Assembly: GCA_026874595.1 (NCBI GenBank)
Contig: CM049320.1
Span: 4,841,464-4,905,463 of the forward strand
DNA: 64,000 nt
Source: Sipunculus nudus
Taxonomy: Eukaryota > Annelida > Sipuncula > Golfingiida > Sipunculidae
Direction of reading: 5' to 3'
Shown: positions 1 through 13,214 of the stretch, one piece after another
Position numbering within the stretch: position 1 is the stretch's first letter
Layout: the number at the start of each line of letters is the position of its first letter
Position numbers and translations under genes: made by a program
Notes under the pieces: generated by a model
Told to the model about the DNA's origin: nothing
Databases searched by the model: none
The model's input: the letters and a program-made list of their open reading frames with translations, nothing else

Positions 1-246
1 CACTGCTGTTTAGGTCACCAGGTCACACAAAAAAAAAGATCTGGTTATTTGTAACAACTTGTGAAAGATTTTGGCCAGTACACATAATTTTTGCTTTGTG
101 GAAAGTGTAAATATTTTAAATGCATTTTCAAATTATTTGTTCTAAGGTAAAACATGATCGGATGTTTGATGACACATTTGGAAACATCAGTGCGGCAAAT
201 TTCTAATGGTAGTTGATATGATACATGATGATCTTGTTGATATCAG
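1..246. other. Intron sequence upstream of the first visible NAALADL1-like exon
   Basis: AT-rich DNA ending in the acceptor TGATATCAG just before 247. I see no further exon in it. The preceding exon must lie left of the window, because the exon at 247 begins in mid-codon. Confidence 0.6.
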
Positions 247-3200
247 ACTGGCAGCCGAGACGGACGATCATGCTTGCTCACTGGGATGGGGAGGAACACG
301 GACTGATTGGCTCTACAGAATGGGTTGAGGTACACCATATACTGTATTTCCTCTATTAATAGCCGCACACAAAACTGTGATCATGCATGATTCTTGCAGG
401 TGCACCAATGAAAGTCTCAATTCTCAAAATACCCTTTCAAACCTCAGTTGGACTTGTCTCCTGTTATGGCATGTCTTTTAATATATATATATGAAGGATT
501 GCATATACATGTATTACAGAGATTGCTATGAAGCAATATTTGTTCATTGTCTTGTTCAGTAGGCTACTTCCAGGCCAAGAGATGAGTAACTGCCATTCAG
601 AGTTTTTTTTTTACGATTTGCAATATATTTTGAGTCTTCTGTGATAACTAGAATTTCTACCATCATTGTTATTTCTGCAGGAACATCGGAAGGAATTAAC
701 AGACAGAGCAGTTGCCTACATTAATTTGGACAGTGCTGTTCAAGGTTAGTCAAGTTAAATTTTCATTTCCAACTTATATCTTTTAAACTCGCCCTATATT
801 TAAAGTATTAAACTCTAAAACCAGATATAACCAATACATGTTTTCAAATTTACAATTTTCTGTTTGTTGTTTATTAAATTGTCTCTAATTGTGAAATCTC
901 TTGAACTTGAAAGTTATTCACAAACTCACTAACTGTACAGTATACGTCAGAAGTTATAATTATCTAATATATAAAATTCCCTGGTCTGTCTAACACTGAG
1001 TCAAGATTTACATTTGAATATAAACCTGTTATCACAATGTTCACAGACGGACTATTTTCATGCATGTCTGATGACATATGTTCTGAGATAGACAGTTTTA
1101 GTATTTCTCAGACATGAAGGTGAACATCACACAGCTTGGTTACATAAAATGATCACATATTTGTTAAATGTAAGATGTTATGGCTAATGATATAGCTCTG
1201 TGTCTTGAGCGAAAACTTTCCTTGCAGGAATATTTGTGGCCAGTGTTCTCCTTCACCAGTTCAAATATTTTTTCCTCTGATTTTCAGGTAACCATTTATT
1301 CTCCTCCTTTTGTGATGCACTGCTGAAGGATTTACTGCTGAATGTTACCATGGAAACCCCCAGCATTCAGAACCCAGACATGACTGTGTACCAGGACTGG
1401 GCCAACAAACTGCCAGAGGATTTTACCCCAGCCAAGAGGTAAAATAGCCAGCTCTCAGAGAGGGCATACCTTCTCAAGTACCAGGATGTATCATAACAGC
1501 ATCTTAAATACAATTAACTTGCCAGTACTTTATATTTTTATCCAGATCACCATGATTTACTCAGCTCTTCCAAACTTCTTGTCTTTATAGGAACAAATCA
1601 CTCCATTATTTGTCAGCACCATCCATTTGATTTATTTTAATATGTTTAAATTGTTTTATTAACACTTCTGGACATAGGTGTCCACTGTCTCAATAGTACC
1701 AAATATCTTCAACAGTTGTCAGCACAGGTGTCAGTGTCCTCTAAGTTGTGTACTTATGTACAGTGTAAAAATATCATGTGTCCACTTTTGTAAGATCTTT
1801 CTATAGCGCTATGCCTACATCTTGTGTTTGGAAAGCACCAGTTCATGTAAGCATACACCCCTATAATGACAGTGGGCTCTTCAAGTGAGGGATCCAATAA
1901 GCAGGACAATAAGCCAAGAGGAAGGAGATTGGGTCCAGGAGAGGGAAGGAGATGGAGAGAGTTAAGCCCTGGTGAAGATAGTAGCCAGCAACCCTCCATA
2001 TCTTCCCAAAGTTGCTTCATGGGGACTGGCAGTATACTAACCTTTGGCATAGTAAAATGATCATGCAAAATTTGGACAGTGTTTTTGGCCATACTGGTGG
2101 ACTTAAAACTTTAAATATTATGCTTGTTGTATTTTCTTGTGGTAAAACCTTATAATGAGAGTGATACATAAAATGGAGCCAGCTCATAGGCTTACATTTG
2201 ATTAACAGTGGGTTTACCTAGAAACACATTTTAGTGTACCCCTTGTAAAACACGCTGTATACACTATCTGTATCAGTATCTTACTCTGCCTGTTTTTGTT
2301 TTTCTGGATTGAAAAAAAATTACCAGTGGTTATCTTGATTCTGGTTAAGGTGATCAGTAAGGGTCAGTTGTCCTAGCAGGCCAGCTGGCTGGACACAGGG
2401 TTTACAACATTGACTGGTTTGTTTGAGGTTGTCAGCCATGGCCATTGACTGCCATAAGAACCAGCCTTTATCTCATAGCCAGATATTTTGGCATCTGTTT
2501 GGATGCTCAGTTCTCTAGAAGGTGTGGCCAAAGGGATCTTGGGCACCACAGGCACTTACTCCTACATACCTGGAAGCCTTGAAAATCCTTTTTTAACTCT
2601 CATTTACACAAAATCTGTTCAATTAGATGTGCTTGTACATGCATGTTTATACTCTTCTTGAAGCATCTACTCCTATCTGATGCACACCACTATCATTTTA
2701 CTTCAGTGTACACTACAGTGACATTTGCAGTTCCAGACTTTTGATCTTTTATTTTATAATCTACTTAAATACAGTGTTTGTTATATCATAAGGTTTAGAA
2801 TTTTTCTGACACTGTGTATTACATTGATATTACAGTGTTCAGCCAACAGGATTCGGGAGCGATCAGGGTGCCTTCATCTCTCAAACAGGAACACCATGCA
2901 TGGGATTTGGATACAGACCTGAAGTAAGTGACATCTAGTGGCAGTTGGAGAAACTGTTTCATCCCATCTTTCTCCATCCAGGAGAACATGTTTGTTACTT
3001 ACAACAACAAAAAGTTTTTTTATTACACAAGAAAGAAGATGCATTCTGAGGATGGATGACAGTAAAATCTGAGTGACCTGACTGGGTTTTATAGGTCATT
3101 TACTTAGACAAATCAGCCTGAGCTATATCTATCTCTCCTTTAGCTCTATCATTTCTGTAAAATGACATCAAGGTTTATCAATGCTTTTAAAATTTTATCC

Positions 3201-6153
3201 ACTGACAGATTTGTGATAATTATGCAGTCCAATTTTAATTTTTGCAAAACTTTTGCCTAACAAAATGTGGAAATAAGATTTTATAGACTTCATTTACCCA
3301 ATATGTACAAAATGCTTATGTAAAAACCTCTAATAACTAACCCAAAATACAAGGTACACAGCAACTGAAAACATGTTACAAAGGGAATTCCCCAGGGGTC
3401 CTGGAGTCAAATGGTGTGTTATTTTCTTTATAACAACAGCTTTGGAAATAAGATAAAAAAATTGTTGGAGTCCGGACACACTTGTAAAAATAGCTATTTC
3501 TCTGGGGTAATTAATTACTGAATGTCTTTTTTTCAGAAAACTGGAAAAATAGGTGGCTTTCCTGCATACCACACGATATTGGATGAGTTCAATATGACAT
3601 CAAGGTTTATTGATCCAGGATTCCAGGCACATAAGTCTGTCACAGACATGGCAACAAACTTAGTGATAAGACTAGCTGAATCTGCACGTCTTCCCATTAA
3701 AGTCATGACCTTTGCTGACCTTTTGAAAACTGGAGTTCAAGGTCTCCAGGATGACCTCAAAGAATATCAGTTCTATCCAAATATTACTGATTATATGCGT
3801 GAGTATTTATTTTTATTTTAAATTTGTGTGGCTAAAATATTTATATTCCATCCCATTTGAATGACTGAAACTAGAATATTTTCTGTTATTGGATAGACAA
3901 GTCTGTACAATTTTGCCATGGATGGGTTTCAATGTCCCTAGATTTCCCACTGGATTCATACAGCTTAGTTAGCTTGGTTTCAGACAGATAGCACCAGAAT
4001 AGACCTTTTGGCAGATTCGTAGGAATTTATTGGTAAATATAGAAAATAACCCCCTTAAGGGCATTTTTCCTGACACTTCAAGATGAAAAATGGGTATTGC
4101 CAAGCATGTGAGGCCAATAAAGTGTTACCACCACAAATTATGATATGGCTGTCTTCTGACTGACATGATCATAAGCATGGCCACAGAATGAGAATACAAT
4201 ATTTCAAGGAACATTTTAAAAGATTTGTGTCATGAGCTTTTACGTTTAACTATTCTACTTCTTTCAAATATACCATACTTTAAGAGACATTATAGTGCAT
4301 GTTGCTTCAGTCCTAATAAATAATTATGAACATAAAAATAATTATTAATACAATTGTTTGTGAAGCTATAAAAATCAAATTTGCACATGTATTTTGCTGC
4401 ATGTGAAGAGGTCAGTTGTGGTTTCCAGAGAAAAGTGGGAAAATGAAGTCATGCCCCACACCCACTCAAAATATTTGTTCTACAGTATCATTGCTCTATT
4501 TTAGTAGATATTTTTTTTTGGGGGGGGAGGCATGGTCACCTCAGTGATATTGCTGATTGGTGCTCTTGTCTCAATTCCCTCTGAGAATTCATGAGGCTGT
4601 CATGGAAAATTTACCAAGCATTGTCTTGTTAAGAAATGCAATCACAGTTTTCTATGGTTCTTGCTAATTGGCAAAATTCCAAAATATCACATTTGTATAT
4701 AATGTACATCTTTACAAATAAAGTTTCCTAGAAAACAGATTAAATTTGGTCTCACTTTATCCTTATTTCCTGGTTCCAGAGATTGAAGAACAATTAATTT
4801 GTTTAGTTTGACCTTATTAAGTCAGTAATTATTCTCTACTTTGATGTTCTTTTATCGTAATTGTACCACTTTGCTGTAACTGTACTAGGGTTTTTTTGAC
4901 AGAATATCTGGAGTGGACTGTAGGTAACTTCAGCACAGAAGCAGCTAAATTTGACCAAGATTTTCAGGAAATGGACATTAAAGAGTAAGTATATTTTGAA
5001 CTGTTAACTTCTGTAAGCAACTACAGAGGAGGATTCCACCTACAGTTGAGTATTATAGAAAGATGCCATGCATGTAGCTATAGAATGATTTACTTTCACT
5101 GTTTGAACCAGTAGGTCTCTGATAAAAACTGTTGAGAGTATTCACATACAGCATAACGTGCTTATAACATTCACATTAATAAATAATACCTCACAGCTGA
5201 AGAGTAAAATCTCTCTAGAAACCCCCTCTTATTGTCCTAACTACAAATCTGATGCAAGAAAACCTTTAATGTGCAATGCCTTTATAATAGCATATCATTT
5301 GTTCTTGTCACATGGTTCTCTTCATGATATTGTGATAGACAGTGCCACCTACAGGCATATATCATCTATAAGGTGGTTAATGATTTGTTTTTTATTTTCA
5401 TACTTTTTTATGTATTTGCAAAATTTTGTATTTGTAAACAGAACACAAAAATAAAAATGTCTTACTTTTTAATTGGTCAGGTAATATCCCTTTACAATAT
5501 GACTCTATTTTGGAATGGACAATATATATCTGTAGTGGAATGGAAAAATATATGTATCTGTTGTAGAACTGACTAAAAATCTGTAGTGGAACAGATAAAA
5601 TAGGTATATTTAGTGGAGAAACAATATGTATCTTTAATTCAATGGACAATGTAGATTTGTGGTGGAATGGACAATATATATCTTCACTGGAATGGACAGT
5701 ACACATAGCTTCTGTGGAATGTAACTACATGTAACTATTGTTATAATGATTATATAATCTATAGTTTAATGGACAATATATATTTCTTTAGTGGGGTGAC
5801 ATAATGTTTCTATAGTAGAATGGATAACACCAGTTATGTTTCTAATGTAGAAGGGACAATATATAATCTTTATTTGTAGTGGATTTGCCAGTAAATGTGT
5901 CTAGCTGAATAGACAATATATGTATCTATTGTGTAATAGACAATATGTATCTATATAATGTACATATGTACAGTTTGAATGTAGTGATGACATTGGAGAC
6001 ATTAATTTTGCAGCATTATGGGTTTACGTCGTCTGAATGATCAGGCCATGCAGGTCTCACGAGCATTTCTCAACCCGACCACACACATTGATAAAGCCTC
6101 TAACAGGTCAGTCCTGTATTCATGTACTTTTGAATTTTATATATATATATGTA

Positions 6154-6194
<41 letters not shown>

Positions 6195-6302
6195 TTGTGT
6201 TAAATTTAGCAAGACTGCTACAGGAATCACTCACTCCTTAGATCTAACCTTTGGAAAAGAATAGCAATTTCAATTTGTATAAAATTAATAAATTATGTAA
6301 TT

Positions 6303-6366
<64 letters not shown>

Positions 6367-8797
6367 AGGCCCAGATTAGAATCTGGCCCAATTTAAAACT
6401 GGGCCAGCCCAGATCAAAATTTTGATTTGGACCGGCCCAGATCAAAATTGTAATCTTGGCCAGACCAGTTTTAAACTGGGCTAGCCCAGATTGAAATTTT
6501 GATCTGGTCCGGTCCAGATTATAATCATGTGGTGAAGATTTCAGGATTTAAATCTGGTCTGGACTGATTTTAAACTGGGCAAGCCCAGATTAGAATTTTG
6601 ATCTGGGCCGGTCAAGTTAACAGTCCTGTGGTGGACTGATTTTAAACTGGACCAGCCCAGATCAGAATCCTAATCTACTCCTAAGCTGGCTTCAATTACA
6701 CTATATTTATCTAGCTGGCCTTTAATCAATTCAAAGAATTTATATCCTTTTATATTTTTTGTTGTTGTAATTTTACCTCTTATGTGAAATGTCTAAAATA
6801 TAATTATAAAATAATCATGTTAAACATTGGTATTTTACAGCTAAAAACTACAAATATAGCTTGCAGAACATGTGCATTAATTCAACAAACTAAAATAAAA
6901 TTTAATCAATAATTATTAATATTTATATTACACAATGTTAAGCTTGTGATCCAAGACCTTTAAATTCAAAATTTTATTTGTTATTAAAAGTTATTTATCA
7001 TTTATCATAAGTTGGGGTTTTTGGTCTGTGATCCCCCCCCCCCCCAGTAACCCATTTAAAAATTTGCACATATTGTAACATTGGACCTAGAACTTATAAC
7101 ATACTGCATATTGAGGAAAGAAGGCCCTGAAACATCTATTAAAATACCTGACCTTAAGTCATTGAAATTAGGTGACTGAAATTTAGCAAACAGAAAAATA
7201 TGTATCCAGTGTACATAAATTAGGTTGATATTTGCTAATTTTTGTGAATTATTAACACAGTCATAATGTATTTAGATAGAACAGTGGGAACAATATTCAC
7301 CAACTCAGCATTTTAACTTTTGAAGGTAGAATATATGTATTGCAGCATTTAACTATCTTCAATTTAGATTAGTTATTGGTTTGAATATATTTATTTTAAC
7401 AGGATTACTAAGTCGCCAAAGGCTAAAAGACATGCTCTCCTGTAAACATGTAACATGTTAACAATGACGATAACATTTATATACATTTAAACATAAGGTG
7501 TCATATAAGCATAAGGTGACATATAAGCACGTGATACAATATCTACAACATAATATAGACGACAAATATTCTTACAGAATGACTTAACTTAAACAAACGT
7601 GAAAACAATACATGCAGGATAACGGTTGACTATATACTGCACTAAGAGTTTCAAGATAATAAGTAGTGAAGCACTGTGGTAAATACATGACATTATTTAA
7701 AAACGTTTATTTTGTGTAATAAGCCCATATATATATATGTGTGCATTAGATTAGCTTTTCTTTAAGTTATTAACTCAAAAGTGAAACCTCCACCATGTTT
7801 GTAAACCTCTGAAATAAAATTCTAAATCCAATTTTCACGCATGTTCGCCTCTGTTTGAGACTGCCAAATGACAGCAATCATATCATTTTCTCAACTGTGG
7901 ATTTTCTGCTATTGAAAATTACAGTAATGGTATCAAAAACTTCTCCCTAGCCCCATGTTTAGGCACAATGTCATGCTGCTCACCCAAATGTGCATCAAGA
8001 CTGATCATCAAATTTTCTTTGTTCACTTATAAATGAGTAAAGCTGGTATTTAATTATGCATGCATATAGTTGATATTACACATGTAATTTTGATATTCAG
8101 AACAGAAAATTATCTCAGTTAAGTTGAAAATTTTGATATTAAGTCAAGTAGATGTCTCAGAACTGACACATATTCTAAACTGTGATTAATAATGGTAGTT
8201 GGTTTAGGTGAAGTTCAAATGTGAACTTGCATGCTTGAAGAATAGATGAAACCAAAGAAGCACTTAACATTTGTTCATTAGCTTTTTCCTCACTAAAATA
8301 TTTTAAATGATCTTGTTCATTATGTGTTTCGTGCCCTTCAAAATGGTGTATCTGGGAAAAATGTTTACTGTATTATCTGATTTAAGATGATAAAAATCAA
8401 GCTAGCCTTAGATTTGATTAAGATTCTGATCTGGTTAGGCCCAGTTTAAAATAAGTCCACCACATCATTCTAATCTTGACTAGACCATATTAAAATTTTG
8501 ATCTGGACTGGTCCAGTTTAAAATCAGTCCACCATAGGACTATTAACTTGACCGGCCCAGATCAAAATTCTAATCTGGGCTGGCCCAGTTTAAAATCAGT
8601 CCAGACCAGATTTAAATCCTGAAGTCTTCACCACATGATTTTAATCTGGACCAGCCCAGGTCAAAATTTTAATCTGGGCTGGCCCAGTTTAAAACTGGTC
8701 TGGCCCAGATTACAATTTTGATCTGGGCCAGTCCAAATCAAAATTTTGATCTGGGCTGGCCCAGTTTTAAATTGGGCCAGATTCTAATCTGGGCCTC

Positions 8798-8841
<44 letters not shown>

Positions 8842-9340
8842 ATGAATTCAAATACAGTGACATCTCACTTGACAACCACCCCATATCATGACAACCCCTG
8901 CTAAGACAACCACTTTTGGTCCTGGACTACTATCAATCACCATGGAAACCACCTGCTAGCACGACCACCCTACTAACACTGTTCATGTTAGTGGGATTTC
9001 ACTGTTTTGTGTATTTTGTTAACCTTTAATAGATTTATCTATACATTTTGAATAACATATTTTTGGAATGATTTAATGCAAAACCTTAATTGTCTTACAT
9101 TAATGATATATATTTAGAACTTTTAAAGATCTGCTCATTTTTTTCAGGAATATTTTGTATACATTTACCTATGCCCCGAGTTCAACAAACAGCGCTGTAT
9201 TTGGAGTTATAAGGGATGTTGCAAATAGACCACCAACAAAGACAGACTTGGTATTCTTGAAACAGCAGATATCCATAGCAACATTAGCTGTCCAATCAGC
9301 TACTTGTATGTTGAACTCAGTCCCAGCAGACATCAGGTGA
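247..9340 (+). CDS. NAALADL1: NAALADL1-like M28B metallopeptidase, C-terminal half (5' truncated by window)
   Basis: Eight exons are predicted: 247-329, 681-744, 1288-1438, 2836-2923, 3537-3798, 4903-4984, 6014-6106 and 9148-9340 (stop TGA 9338-9340). All have GT/AG borders and their phases join without a break into about 337 residues. Family knowledge: these are zinc exopeptidases, usually type II membrane proteins facing outside the cell, that remove C- or N-terminal residues from peptides. Seen: the catalytic block [14 protein letters not shown] (exon 1) carries the general-base and zinc-ligand Glu pair; NLDSAV (exon 2) carries a zinc-ligand Asp; AYHT (exon 5) carries the last zinc-ligand His. 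The dimerisation-like tail has LNDQAM and FLNP. The two substrate-pocket arginines of glutamate carboxypeptidase II align with Gly in GTPCMGFGY (exon 4), so NAALADL1-type aminopeptidase activity is likelier than folate or NAAG hydrolysis. The N-terminal half and membrane anchor lie outside the window. Family is sure; the paralogue is less so. Confidence 0.88.
5505..5960 (+). repeat. Degenerate minisatellite in intron 6 of the NAALADL1-like gene
   Basis: A motif of roughly 25-35 bp, close to GTGGAATGGACAATATATAT followed by a CTGTA-like spacer, recurs about a dozen times with many substitutions and length changes. It is AT-rich and has no coding potential. It sits between exons 6 and 7. Confidence 0.6.
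6138..6361. repeat. (TA)n microsatellites flanking the left end of a foldback element
   Basis: Two runs of nearly pure TA (about 6138-6195 and 6305-6361) with a 110-bp unique spacer. The second run abuts the first base of the inverted-repeat element at 6362. A matching TA run begins at 8802 on the other side, as expected for insertion into, or expansion at, a TA target. Confidence 0.85.
6362..8801. mobile_element. 2.44-kb non-autonomous foldback element with long terminal inverted repeats
   Basis: The left arm (6362 to about 6685) begins TGTTGAGGCCCAGATTAGAA. The reverse complement of the right arm (about 8405-8801) begins TGTCGAGGCCCAGATTAGAA, and the two stay alignable along their length; the right arm has one extra internal module. 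Each arm consists of repeated self-complementary pieces such as CAGATCAAAATTTTGATCTG joined by TTTTAAACTGGGCC-type linkers, so each arm can also fold on itself. The 1.7-kb middle is AT-rich with no open frame of note, hence no transposase. It lies inside intron 7 of the NAALADL1-like gene, between TA tracts, so the target duplication cannot be told apart from the microsatellite. The superfamily is not identifiable by eye. Confidence 0.85.
8802..8838. repeat. (TA)n microsatellite at right end of foldback element
   Basis: An uninterrupted TA run directly following the right terminal inverted repeat. It mirrors the run that ends at 6361. Confidence 0.85.
8855..9004. mobile_element. Short pogo/Tigger-like MITE
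   Basis: The left end CAGTGACATCTCAC and the reverse complement of the right end, CAGTGAAATCCCAC, form imperfect terminal inverted repeats around 150 bp. The interior has alternating GACAACCACC-type motifs, as in decayed pogo/Tigger ends. A TA precedes the left end, but the right flank is TT, so the TA target duplication is not intact. It sits 140 bp before the last NAALADL1-like exon. Confidence 0.5.
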
Positions 9341-9393
9341 TTGGGTACCAGTGCAGGGTGGGATACCTGTTGAATATTCATAAGGTGCCACAA

Positions 9394-9399
9394 AATAAA
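9394..9399 (+). promoter_or_regulatory. Candidate proximal poly(A) signal of the NAALADL1-like gene
   Basis: AATAAA lies 54 bases after the stop codon and is followed by a T/G-rich stretch. Use of this site would give a very short 3' UTR. Confidence 0.4.
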
Positions 9400-12300
9400 T
9401 TTGTTTTAGCTGGATTTTAACTCATTTTGAGAGGAAAACTTTATTCTCATTGCTTTTTCTTGTACAGTTTACATCATAACTGGTTATTTTATTGATTTCA
9501 AACTGGTCTATATGTAAAGGAAGTATCTGTATGGTGCTAGATGATCAAGCTGAATGAACAAAGGCCCTTGAAATTATAATTTGAGAAAGTGAGAAGCTCT
9601 ACAAGTAAATGGCCAGTGAGGATTGTATCTGTTCCAATCCTACTGACAGAGTGACTTTTCCATGAGGAGAGAATTAATTTCAGGAAGATCTGATAAACAC
9701 AGAATTAGAGCTGTAGTCAGAGAGTACATGATACATGTATACCTGTAAGCCAGGATCCCAGTCAAACCTTCCTGTGTCCACAGTGTCACAACTCCTTAAC
9801 ATAACTCATAGGTATAATTAATGAATGAAGGAAAAAAACATAATGCCCCACTAGGTATAATAAAATCACATTGTGGCCAATGTTGTTAATACTTTGCTTA
9901 TAAAATTCATGGGGCAGAGCTAAAAAAACTAAAATTTCAAGCCCTGACATGCAGAACTGTGTGATGACACTCTGGGCAGCTTCAGTCTGGTCTGGTTAGT
10001 CAGCTAACAAATATTTGATTGAGACACAGTATTTTAAAATATTGGTATGTTTGTCTTTAATTATTGAGCGAGTGAGAGTCAATGATGATTTCAAGGGCTT
10101 ATGAGCCAAATGACAGGTGGCCATTGTTTCTGGTTTCTTGTTACTTCTTTGATGTAATATTTGAACTTTTGCTGTGGATTTGAGGGATATGGTATGGGTA
10201 TAATATGAGTTTATTGTTCTGTTTATTTACCTTTTTGAGATAATCATGATTGCCCTTATATATTTTATACCAGTTTTATTCAAAGTAGAAATTTCCTATG
10301 ATGTACAAAGGGTTTATACAGATAAACTTTATGGATAATTATAGTTGTCAGTTACCAGTAAGTTTTTTGGTGTAATTATTGCAGAACATCTGATATTTAA
10401 TTTATTCTTCTTTTATCAAAGTTATGTTCAATTTGTAAATAAATGCAGGCTTTCAAAGACATTTGTATATTTAACATTACAGGCCAAGTGAATATGTAAA
10501 TTAATGATTACTGTTATGATTAAATTGATTAAATTTGCAAATTTGTTACCTTTGGCAAACTGCAACAAACTTTAAAACAGGGGTTCATTTTTTTCCGTAA
10601 CAAAATATCTAGAATTCCAACAAAATAATGATAGTGATAAAAATATGCTGAATAATATATGTAATGGTCACTTGAGTTGTCATGGTGACTCAGACATTGG
10701 TTGCATAATGTTTTTGTCTCCACAATGTAAATTTACACAGATTGGTCAAATCACTGTTTGTGCGCTAATTGAGAAAATAAAAAAATAAATCCATGTTGAG
10801 TATGCAGGTCTTGTGCTTGTAATAAAAAGTATATTAGTTTATTGTAATTATTATTACAAATTTACACTTAAACATTTCTAATCTCCAGTATACTGTTTTG
10901 TTCCATATTCATGAGATCTATCTATAGGTTTATTCGTAATATACTTTGGGATGTATTCTGTGCCATATATACAGTATACCTCATTATCTCGCCTGCACCA
11001 GGACCACAAGAATGATTGGTGGTAGGTGAGGGTGGCAGATTATTGAGAATAAGGTACCATTTGGGGAAATGTTACTGAAATTGAATTATTCAGGCGTGCT
11101 TAAATGTACCATTGGTCACTTGAAAATTATTTTTTTTATCTCTTTATTTTAGCCAAATGGTGTTTTACATATGGGAATGTACAAAAGAAAATATATATAT
11201 ATTATATATATATATATATATTTACAAGTTATCCAGCAATCACCATTTCTTGTAATAAATTTGTAATTAAACCATTACATTTTTAGTCAAAAGAAATTTG
11301 GAATTATTGTTTCAGTACTGTGAGAATTCGAATCTTCGCATACATCAAGTAATGAGATGCAGAATATCTTGAATGGCTCTGGAGCCAACCCAAAACACGT
11401 GCTATTTAAAATAGTTTGTATATATGTTTTGAGAGCTTTTCTTTTACTTCCTTGAATAATAATGTTTGATAAAGTTAATTTAGTGATCTTTGTCGTTGTG
11501 AGAATTGCATGCGTTCATTTTCTCTCGGTTATTTTCTTGTTAAGATGATTGAAGACTTTTTTGTTCGGGCTGTAGACATTATTAAGAATAACGATTGTAT
11601 ATAAGAGTAATTTATACTGTTATCAAATGGAGTGTTCCAATAAACTGATTTTTCTAGTGACTTTACTGTGTTTCTTATTTATTCCACCATGAAAAAGAAT
11701 CTAAGGATTCCTGGGATGACATGGCAATAAGTGCACAGGCTGTGTGTGTGAGTGCGTGTGTGTGTGGCAATTGAAACTGAAATCCAGGAATATTTTAAAT
11801 TTGTTACCTGCTCTGTCCCTATTAAGTGCGACTTATTTCTTTCAGTTTCCACAGTGTTCATTTAATTGTCTCTTAGGATATCGCTCTTTTCTCTATATCA
11901 TATTTTATGGTGCAAAAATCGTAGATAATTATAGCGTATTATCAATTCTTCCAGTCCGATTGGTGTGAAGACCAAATAGGTTAGCTTGGTCAATGGTCAG
12001 TTTTACGTGTTTTTAAGTCCACGCAATTCGCCTCCCATTTGTCATGTTTTTTTTTTCTTAATTTTTTTGTTTACGGATGATCACTAGAGCTTTAGTATAA
12101 TGTTCCGAATATTTGCTCATGCGTAAAAGAAGTTGACCTATTTTTTGTTGATTATATGCAACCTTTCAAGAATGGAAGCTTTCCTCCGAAATTCCACGCA
12201 TTGTTTCTTCGTGTGGTAAATTAAAAAAAAAAATTATATGTTTTGCCCACTTGCACTATATATTTGGTTCCCGAGCCCGTAGGATAAAAATTATTTGCGA

Positions 12301-12478
12301 CCTTATTTTACTGATATGTAGAACTGTTTAAATGTTAAGTTTTTGGTGATTGCACGTACAACAATCCAAAAAATGGCGCCTCAATCTTGCACATGATGTC
12401 TGTAAAAAGCCATACCATTAACTATGCGCGGTGTATTATTTCGACTACATATATGCTCTACCCAAAACACGATTTTTT
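9400..12478. other. 3' UTR / intergenic AT-rich DNA, no gene seen
   Basis: Low-complexity AT-rich sequence with stops in all frames, a short (TA)n run near 11187-11220 and a TG-rich run near 11740-11765. I see no exon-like block, RNA gene or recognisable transposon here. Part of it is probably the long 3' UTR of the preceding gene. Confidence 0.5.
11639..11644 (+). promoter_or_regulatory. Candidate distal poly(A) signal of the NAALADL1-like gene
   Basis: AATAAA followed within 30 bases by TGTGTTTCTT. It would imply a 2.3-kb 3' UTR. Which of the two signals is used cannot be decided from sequence. Confidence 0.35.
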
Positions 12479-13214
12479 AGCTCAGCTGACTATAAGTCAT
12501 CTGAGCTATAGTCGTGGTCCATTGTCCGTCGTCCGTCCGTCTGTCCGTCCGTCCGTCCGTCCGTCCGTCCGTAGATGTGGCACGTTTTGAAACCGTAAGA
12601 CCTAGGAATCCCAAATTCAGCATAATGTTAGATGTCCCCAAGATCTCCTACCAAGCAGAAAACTGGGTCTTTGCGACTTTGTTCCTTTGAGAAATTGAGG
12701 AAAAACCTCAATTTTTTATTAAAATCCTATTTTCACACTTCAGGACTGCCTAATATCAAAACCACTCATCTGGTTTTGCTCATATTTACCATAAATATTC
12801 CTCTATATAGTTCCTATGTACATGCCAGAAATTAAGTCTGTATAGTATAAATTCTTTAAGTTATGGGCCCAAACATAATGGACTTTGTAAAAAATCAGGA
12901 AAAATAATAACTCACTTAACATGAAAAATTTTGAAACTAGAGTCTATTTTCTCAAGTATATAACTATGTTTAATTAAGATTCAATTGTTTACCCAAAATT
13001 AGATCTGAATTTTGTCAATTTTTTAAGTTATTAGCATATATAAAAAATCAGTACCTTAAATTTTGCCCAACTTTGACCATGGCACGTTTTTTTCCTGTAA
13101 GCACCATTGATTTAATTTTCACAGCATGTAATCATAAATATTTAGTTTGTCTAAATCTGAAATTTGAAAATAAAAGCTTGAAAATTAAGCTAGTTATTGA
13201 TTTTTTTCTGTAGT
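12479..13214 (+). repeat. Dispersed repeat of the AGCTCAGCTGAC / (GTCC)n family, copy 1
   Basis: It starts with a hairpin (AGCTCAGCTGACT, loop, AGTCATCTGAGCT), then a GTCCGTCC run (about 12525-12572), then about 640 bp of AT-rich body ending near AAAATTAAGCTAGTTATTGA. The same order of blocks recurs on the minus strand at 62015-63832. By eye, the body is roughly 80 percent alike between copies. No terminal inverted repeats or reverse transcriptase are seen, so the class is unknown. Confidence 0.85.

Noticed and set aside
12525-12572. CRISPR-like or coding GTCCGTCC run
   Set aside because: It is a 4-bp tandem run inside a dispersed repeat that recurs at 63291-63336.
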